A DNA stretch of 38,574 nucleotides from Streptococcus suis YS56. GTDB taxonomy: Bacteria > Bacillota > Bacilli > Lactobacillales > Streptococcaceae. The stretch is from NCBI RefSeq assembly GCF_000440115.1, contig NZ_ALMY01000071.1:1-38574 (forward strand), written 5' to 3'. The notes below the pieces were generated by a model. It searched no databases. It had not been told where the DNA came from and was given only the letters and a program-made list of their open reading frames with translations. The position numbers were made by a program, and so were the translations under genes. Below are positions 34,138-38,574 of the stretch, piece after piece. How positions within the stretch are numbered: the first letter of the stretch is position 1; each line of letters starts with the position of its first letter.

Positions 34138-34181
34138 GCTCATCCTCCGACAGTCTGCCATAGCCCTAGCTTTCATTTGCG

Positions 34182-34195
34182 TGACAGTTTTGTAA
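34182..34195. promoter_or_regulatory. Candidate response-regulator operator upstream of bceAB
   Basis: TGACAgtttTGTAA, an inverted repeat of TTACA-n4-TGT(C/A)A type, two bases from the kinase stop codon. Its centre is about 60 bases upstream of the predicted transcription start, the usual distance for OmpR-type activators of Bce transporters. Confidence 0.5.
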
Positions 34196-34197
34196 GA

Positions 34198-35190
34198 TTA
34201 GTCAAAAATCAGCTCCACTTCTTTGATACCTATTCGCACTTCTGTTCCCTGACCCACTTTGGAGCTTAGTTTGAGGGAATAGCCCAGCTCCGCAGCGATT
34301 TTACGAGAGAGATAGAGTCCCAGACCCGAAGACTGCTGGGTTCTGCGGCCATTGAAACCTGAAAAACCACGCTCAAAAACCCGCTCCAAGTCACTCTCTG
34401 CAATCCCTATTCCTGTATCACGAATGACCAACTCATCTCCATCCAGAGCAATCGAAATACTTCCCCCCTGACAATATTTGAGGGCGTTGGATAAAATCTG
34501 CTCAATCAAGAGACCCAGCCAGCGTTTGTCGGTCTTTACTGTCCTATCCAGCGGTCCCAAGTCCAAGCTGGTACTGGCCTGAATAAAAAAGAGGGAATAT
34601 TTCTTGACCAAACTTCTGACCAGTTCTGCCAAATTGACAGATTCGATAACCAAATCATCATGGAAGGATTGTAAACGAAGGTAGTTCAAGACCAAACCTG
34701 TATATTGCTCAATCTTGAAGAGTTCTGTTTCTAACTGATGACGGACTGAACTACTGCCTACTTCCTTGGCCAAAAGCTGACTGGCTGCAATAGGCGTTTT
34801 CATCTGGTGGGCCCAGAGGGTGTAGTAGTCGTCTAATTCTGTCTGTTCCTGACGTTGTTTTTCCAGCAGGAGCTTGTTTTGGACTTCTAGTCGCTCCACT
34901 CTCTCCTGCAACAAACGTTCACTGGCTGTCCCAGTTGCTACTTTCTGACCACGCCAGATTTTCCCAAAGCGGGAAAATTCCCTGACAAAATCCCAGAGGA
35001 GGGCGAGGAGCCAACAAATGCTCAGGAGGATGAGAGCATAGCGAGCCAGGTCCCTCTCAATGTCAAAGATGCTACTGATAGCCAAAATGGTCGCAGCAAA
35101 AAGGCAGTAGCTGGCCAGAAAGATCCAACGATGACGGAGCCAAGTGGATAAAAATTCTGATACTAGCGGGCTAAATTCATCCTTATTCAT
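34198..35190 (-). CDS. bceS: Intramembrane-sensing histidine kinase (BceS-like)
   Basis: A 330-residue kinase. Two membrane helices (about residues 20-42 and 49-68) are joined by a very short outside loop, so it has no sensor domain and should take its signal from the permease. The phosphorylation box is LWAHQMKTPIAAS, the N box EQILSNALKYCQGG, then DTGIGIAESDLERVFERGFSG and GLGLYLSRKIA. ATG at 35188-35190 overlaps the response regulator end by eight bases and has no good ribosome site, so translation is coupled. Confidence 0.93.
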   Translation of the reverse strand: MNKDEFSPLVSEFLSTWLRHRWIFLASYCLFAATILAISSIFDIERDLARYALILLSICWLLALLWDFVREFSRFGKIWRGQKVATGTASERLLQERVERLEVQNKLLLEKQRQEQTELDDYYTLWAHQMKTPIAASQLLAKEVGSSSVRHQLETELFKIEQYTGLVLNYLRLQSFHDDLVIESVNLAELVRSLVKKYSLFFIQASTSLDLGPLDRTVKTDKRWLGLLIEQILSNALKYCQGGSISIALDGDELVIRDTGIGIAESDLERVFERGFSGFNGRRTQQSSGLGLYLSRKIAAELGYSLKLSSKVGQGTEVRIGIKEVELIFD

Positions 35191-35866
35191 GTGTCCACAC
35201 CAGGCCGTAGCCCACTCCTTTCTTGGTGGCAATCAAATCTGGCAGGCCCAGTTCTGCCAGCTTTTTACGCAGACGAGCGATATTAACCGACAGGGTGTTG
35301 TCATCCACAAAAATATCACTGTTCCAGAGTTCTCTCATCAGCTCCTCACGGCTGACCACTTCCTTACCATGTTCAAATAAAACACGTAAAATCTGAAATT
35401 CATTTCGTGTCAACTCTGCTACAGCCTGTCCATAAGACACCTGCATCGTTTTCAAATCCAAGGATACCTCCTCAAACAAGAGTAAACTTTGTTCACCAAC
35501 AAAGTCATAGGTTCTTCTGAGAAGCCCCTGTATTTTGGCCAGGAGAACCGTCATTTCAAAGGGCTTGGTCACATAGTCATCCGCCCCCATATTGATCGCC
35601 ATGACAATATCCATAGACTGGTCATGGGAAGACAGAAACATAATGGGCACACGAGATGTCTTGCGGATTTCCTGACACCAGTAATAGCCATTGAAAAAAG
35701 GTAGCCCAATATCCAGTAAAATCAAATGGGGCTGAAAATCTCTTATCTGGTCCAAAACCGTCTGAAAATCCTTGACCTCTTGGACCTGATAACCCCAGTT
35801 TATCAGGTTTTTGGCAACTAGTTGGCTAATGGTCTTATCATCCTCAACAAGAAGTATTTTCTGCAT
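35183..35866 (-). CDS. bceR: OmpR-family response regulator (BceR-like)
   Basis: A 227-residue regulator. The receiver domain has the acidic pair in LLVEDDKT, the phospho-acceptor Asp in LILLDIGLP and the Lys in DDYVTKPFEM. The winged helix (about 130-225) ends LSVNIARLRKKLAELGLPDLIATKKGVGYGL. ATG at 35864-35866 with AAGGAG upstream is chosen over an upstream in-frame start that would lie on the ribosome site. First gene of the module; expected to activate bceAB on antibiotic exposure. Confidence 0.94.
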   Translation of the reverse strand: MQKILLVEDDKTISQLVAKNLINWGYQVQEVKDFQTVLDQIRDFQPHLILLDIGLPFFNGYYWCQEIRKTSRVPIMFLSSHDQSMDIVMAINMGADDYVTKPFEMTVLLAKIQGLLRRTYDFVGEQSLLLFEEVSLDLKTMQVSYGQAVAELTRNEFQILRVLFEHGKEVVSREELMRELWNSDIFVDDNTLSVNIARLRKKLAELGLPDLIATKKGVGYGLVWTHE

Positions 35867-35895
35867 CGCTCTCTCCTTTTTCATATATACTATAT

Positions 35896-35901
35896 ATTAT
35901 A
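35896..35901 (-). promoter_or_regulatory. -10 element of the bceRS promoter
   Basis: Minus strand GGCTATAAT with consensus TATAAT, 29 bases before the bceR start; no strong -35. Confidence 0.5.
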
Positions 35902-35951
35902 GCCTAAAATTCAGGAAAAAAGGGGGATTTTTCTAAATCTCCAATCAAGAT

Positions 35952-35980
35952 TTGTCATTCCTCACATATTTCGCTATACT
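35952..35980 (+). promoter_or_regulatory. Promoter of the DUF2974 gene
   Basis: TTGTCA (35952-35957), 17-base spacer, TATACT (35975-35980), 23 bases before the ATG with AAAGGAAAGG between. Confidence 0.8.
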
Positions 35981-36003
35981 AGAAGAAAAAGGAAAGGATT
36001 ACC

Positions 36004-37185
36004 ATGCCAAATTTATTAAATTACATAGAAGACAGTCAATACGACAGTTTTTACGACCTGCCCCTGAACAAACTGGACATTTTGGCCCTGACTGAGCTTT
36101 CCTACCTGCCTTTCGACAAGCTTGTCCCCACCTCCTTTACCGAAAATGGCATCCGACTGGATCATCTGGCAGTGCATTTTGAAGCAACTTATCAGAATGA
36201 CTTCCCTCCCTTTTCTATGGTGACCAAAAATCGCCTAGCCTTATTTGCACTTCTTGCCAAATCCATACGCTTCAAGTCTATCAAGGCATTTGGCTTCGTT
36301 GACGATTATCAGTTGGACCAGGAGCAACAATTCGCCGCCATTAGCTACCGCTTGGACAGACAGACTGTCCTGACTTGTTTTAGGGGAACAGATGACACCA
36401 TCATCGGTTGGAAGGAAGACTTCCACATGACCTATATGGATGAAATCCCTGCCCAACGTTCTGCAAGTGATTATTTGGAGAGAATAATGTCTAATCAAAA
36501 GGAGAACTTCTATATCGCAGGGCATTCCAAAGGTGGTAATTTAGCCCTTTATTCCGCATGTAAGCAGTCTCCAAACATACAAGAACGAATCCTGGCTGTC
36601 TATCCCTTTGACGCACCAGGGCTCCATAAAAAACATTTGGAATCTCCTAGTTACCGGGCCATTCAAAATCGGATTTTCCCCCTCATTCCACAAAATTCCA
36701 TCGTGGGAATGATGTTGGAAACACCTGAAAATGCCCAAATTGTTCAGAGCAACACCATCGGTCTTCTCCAACACATCACATTTTCTTGGGAAATTGAAGG
36801 AACTGATTTCAAGTCAGCCCCTGCCCTAACCAGCGACAGCCTTCAAACCGACCAGACTTTAAAAGCTTGGACTGCTAGTCTAACGGATCAAGAATTGAAA
36901 GATTTCTTTGACCTCTTTTTCGGGATTTTTATCCAAGCAGGAATTGAACGATTCAGTGACATAACCGTCAATCCCCTACAGAAATTACAGGAAATGGACC
37001 GATTAAGGAAAGAATTATCTCCTCAAGAGGCGGACATGATGGACAAACTCATTCGGCAACTCTTTGACACCCGCTACCAAATTTGGAGGGACAATATTAG
37101 CACTTCCATTCCAAGCCCTGAAATCTCTCTACCAGATTGGCGGAAATTGTTCCAAAGACCTACACCTGAAAACAAGGAAAACTAG
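36004..37185 (+). CDS. DUF2974 alpha/beta hydrolase (Mbeg1-like)
   Basis: A 393-residue cytoplasmic protein of the DUF2974 family, related to lipases. The nucleophile elbow is AGHSKGGNLALYSA (Ser near residue 176), preceded by VLTCFRGTDDTIIGWKEDF, a lipase-like oxyanion segment, and followed by AVYPFDAPGLHKK with a candidate Asp. No signal peptide or membrane segment. The substrate is unknown; ester hydrolysis of lipids or small esters is inferred from the fold. It is divergent from bceR with its own promoter and shares a bidirectional terminator with the convergent aminotransferase gene. Confidence 0.9.
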   Translation: MPNLLNYIEDSQYDSFYDLPLNKLDILALTELSYLPFDKLVPTSFTENGIRLDHLAVHFEATYQNDFPPFSMVTKNRLALFALLAKSIRFKSIKAFGFVDDYQLDQEQQFAAISYRLDRQTVLTCFRGTDDTIIGWKEDFHMTYMDEIPAQRSASDYLERIMSNQKENFYIAGHSKGGNLALYSACKQSPNIQERILAVYPFDAPGLHKKHLESPSYRAIQNRIFPLIPQNSIVGMMLETPENAQIVQSNTIGLLQHITFSWEIEGTDFKSAPALTSDSLQTDQTLKAWTASLTDQELKDFFDLFFGIFIQAGIERFSDITVNPLQKLQEMDRLRKELSPQEADMMDKLIRQLFDTRYQIWRDNISTSIPSPEISLPDWRKLFQRPTPENKEN

Positions 37186-37209
37186 CTCAACCACCTGAGC
37201 TAGTTTTCT
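37178..37209. terminator. Bidirectional terminator between convergent genes
   Basis: AAACTAGCTCA pairs with TGAGCTAGTTT around ACCACC, with A/T-rich flanks on both sides (TTTTCTTT to the right). It overlaps the ends of both genes. Confidence 0.88.
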
Positions 37210-38324
37210 TTATCAAATCTTCTTAAAAATTGGGATAGTTTTTCTAATCCTTTAATTAGAGTTTCTTGTTCACAGGCAAAACCTAGACGGACATAGCCGT
37301 CACGTTCAAACCGATTGCCAGGCACTAAAAGAACACCGTGTTCCTGCAGAAGCTGCAAGCAAAAATCTTCCATGGGCATATCCACTGCAATCTTGACAAA
37401 GCTAGTGGAAACAACCGCTGGACGAATATAGGAAACGAGGGGTTCATTCTCAATCCATTGGTCCAAAATTGCTAGATTTTCTTCTAAAATGCGCCGATTT
37501 CGTTCTAGAATTTCTTGATAATGTGCCAAAGCTAATTGAGCCACCATATCGTCAAAGACACCTGCACAAATCATGGTGTAATCTCGATAATCTCTCAATA
37601 TGTCCGTCACTTCAAGATTGGCAGCCACCCAGCCCACACGAATACCAGGCAGGGAGTAGGTCTTGGATAAGCTATTGACAGCAATCCCCTTGTCATAGAC
37701 TTCTATAATAGATGGCACATCCAGCTCAGAAAAGGAACGATAGACTTCATCCGATAGAATGTAAGCCCCAACTTCACCAGCAATTTCTGCCAAATCTTCC
37801 AAATAGGCCCTATCCATGACAGCACCAGTTGGATTATTGGCATTGTTGATGCAAATCATCTTAGTGTTAGGACGAATGAGCTGACGCAGTTTTTCCAAGT
37901 CTGGCAACCAGCCATTTTCCTCCTCAATCTGCCACAAATCCACTTCTGCTCCCAAGGACTTTGGAATATCATAGAGCTGTTGGTAGGTCGGATAAAGGGA
38001 AATGATATGGTCTCCTGGTTCAATCAAACTATAAAGAACTAACAAGTTGGCCCCTGTTGCCCCGTTGGTCTGGAGAATTTGTTCTGGTTTGACACCTGTA
38101 TAGAGTTGACTAACCGATTTTTTAAATGCTGGCGAACCTTCTATCCAGCCATAGTTGAGCTTGGTGCCCTGCAATTTCTTATAAAAATCCTCAGGATTGG
38201 TGCCTGACAAGGCAAACAATTCTTCCAAGGTCAGTGATGAAATGGACACCCCTGCTATATCATAAACCGCGCTGTTTTCATGGACATTCAGCCATTCCTC
38301 AACGCCAAAACGTGGTAATTTCAT
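37200..38324 (-). CDS. PLP-dependent class I/II aminotransferase (ArcT-like)
   Basis: A 374-residue fold-type I enzyme. Seen are TNGATGANLLVLYSLIEPGDHI, NNANNPTGAVMD, the DEVYR motif and the PLP lysine in NSLSKTYSLPGIRVGW (near residue 220), with the C-terminal RLGFA carboxylate-binding Arg. The N-terminal MKLPRFGVEEWLNVHE resembles the transaminases named ArcT found in some arginine deiminase clusters, but no other arc gene is visible here, so the substrate is left open. An extended -10 promoter is just upstream. Confidence 0.85.
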   Translation of the reverse strand: MKLPRFGVEEWLNVHENSAVYDIAGVSISSLTLEELFALSGTNPEDFYKKLQGTKLNYGWIEGSPAFKKSVSQLYTGVKPEQILQTNGATGANLLVLYSLIEPGDHIISLYPTYQQLYDIPKSLGAEVDLWQIEEENGWLPDLEKLRQLIRPNTKMICINNANNPTGAVMDRAYLEDLAEIAGEVGAYILSDEVYRSFSELDVPSIIEVYDKGIAVNSLSKTYSLPGIRVGWVAANLEVTDILRDYRDYTMICAGVFDDMVAQLALAHYQEILERNRRILEENLAILDQWIENEPLVSYIRPAVVSTSFVKIAVDMPMEDFCLQLLQEHGVLLVPGNRFERDGYVRLGFACEQETLIKGLEKLSQFLRRFDKEN

Positions 38325-38354
38325 TTTATTCCTACTTCATTTTTTATTGTTTCT

Positions 38355-38363
38355 ATTGTACCA
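38355..38363 (-). promoter_or_regulatory. Extended -10 promoter of the aminotransferase gene
   Basis: Minus strand TGGTACAAT with TACAAT at 38355-38360, 31 bases before the start. The -35 region (TATACG) is weak. Confidence 0.5.
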
Positions 38364-38395
38364 TATTCTCACAAAATCGTATAAATATACAAAGT

Positions 38396-38518
38396 ACCTT
38401 CAACATCAAAAAAGAGAGGATCAATAAACTCATCAAGGACATCAAGAGACAGGGTTTCGGGTTTAGGAACTTTAAGAACTTTAAAACTAAGATTTATAGC
38501 CATTTAGTTTTAAAATAG
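38396..38518 (+). pseudogene. C-terminal remnant of an ISL3-family transposase
   Basis: Forty codons ending in TAG encode INKLIKDIKRQGFGFRNFKNF near the end. The pattern IKxIKRxxFGFRNFxNFxxRI is the typical C-terminus of ISL3/IS1167-type transposases. The upstream part of the gene is missing: sequence to the left is the aminotransferase promoter. A small hairpin AGTATTCT/AGAATACT (38517-38534) follows but without a T-run. It marks an old insertion at the edge of the window. Confidence 0.65.
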
Positions 38519-38574
38519 TATTCTAAAGAATACTCAACCGATTGAAATCTCCTCAATAACTCAGCCACTTTTCT

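Noticed and set aside
31338..35866. Complete nisin-resistance locus
   Set aside because: The transporter and two-component genes fit, but no gene for the Nsr protease is present, so only a general Bce-type module is called.
37200..38324. Arginine deiminase (arc) cluster
   Set aside because: The aminotransferase resembles ArcT at its N-terminus, but arcA, arcB, arcC or arcD are not visible in the window.

Overview
The window looks like ordinary chromosome of a low-GC streptococcus, most likely Streptococcus suis or a close relative. This is inferred from gene content and order: pyrH-frr-cvfB-yozE, rplK-rplA, a susR-susT1-susT2-susX-susH sucrose locus, glmU-nudF-macP-mtnN, the SlrA lipoprotein rotamase, and BOX-type intergenic repeats whose ends match the boxA and boxC ends known from S. 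pneumoniae. No tRNA, rRNA, CRISPR array, prophage or complete insertion sequence is visible. Only the last ~180 bases hold a transposase remnant. Most genes lie on the minus strand.

Region by region: 1-4300 holds a truncated unknown gene and, on the minus strand, pyrH-frr (nucleotide synthesis, ribosome recycling) followed by cvfB-panE-DUF1801-yozE. 4300-7300 holds the lipid II flippase homologue ytgP, and a 95-aa unknown gene plus a YghU-type glutathione transferase behind a perfect consensus promoter. 7300-9050 holds rplK-rplA with a leader matching the ribosomal protein L1 site, and a divergent DUF3397 membrane gene that may be leaderless. 9050-12200 holds a BOX element, a VOC protein and ftsK/spoIIIE. 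12200-18500 is the sucrose ABC locus: LacI-type SusR, two permeases, a lipoprotein and a GH32 hydrolase. It has no ATPase gene, so a shared MsmK-type ATPase is expected. susR and the structural genes have near-duplicate promoters and palindromic operators.

18500-24250 holds a SAP-like unknown, a VOC protein, DUF2500, slrA, a small inverted-repeat element and the glmU-nudF-macP-mtnN operon. 24250-26650 holds an overlapping four-gene cassette (DUF2829/Tad2-like, SDR, GNAT with an apparent ATT start, ASCH) and a 104-aa unknown. 26650-28920 holds a PadR-controlled operon: a 54-aa membrane peptide, padR and two tandem paralogous membrane proteins, preceded by three copies of a 21-bp operator-like repeat. 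28920-31340 holds a BOX cluster and amtB-glnK; the GlnK T-loop lacks both usual tyrosines. 31340-35900 is a complete Bce-type antibiotic sensing and detoxification module (response regulator, intramembrane-sensing kinase, ATPase, permease). 35900-38574 holds a DUF2974 hydrolase, an ArcT-like aminotransferase and the ISL3-type transposase tail.

The best candidates for undescribed biology are the DUF2829-SDR-GNAT-ASCH cassette, the PadR/membrane-protein operon with its triple operator, and the roadblock-like arrangement of SusR operators. A general feature is extreme compaction: several promoters begin within a few bases of the preceding gene's terminator U-tract.
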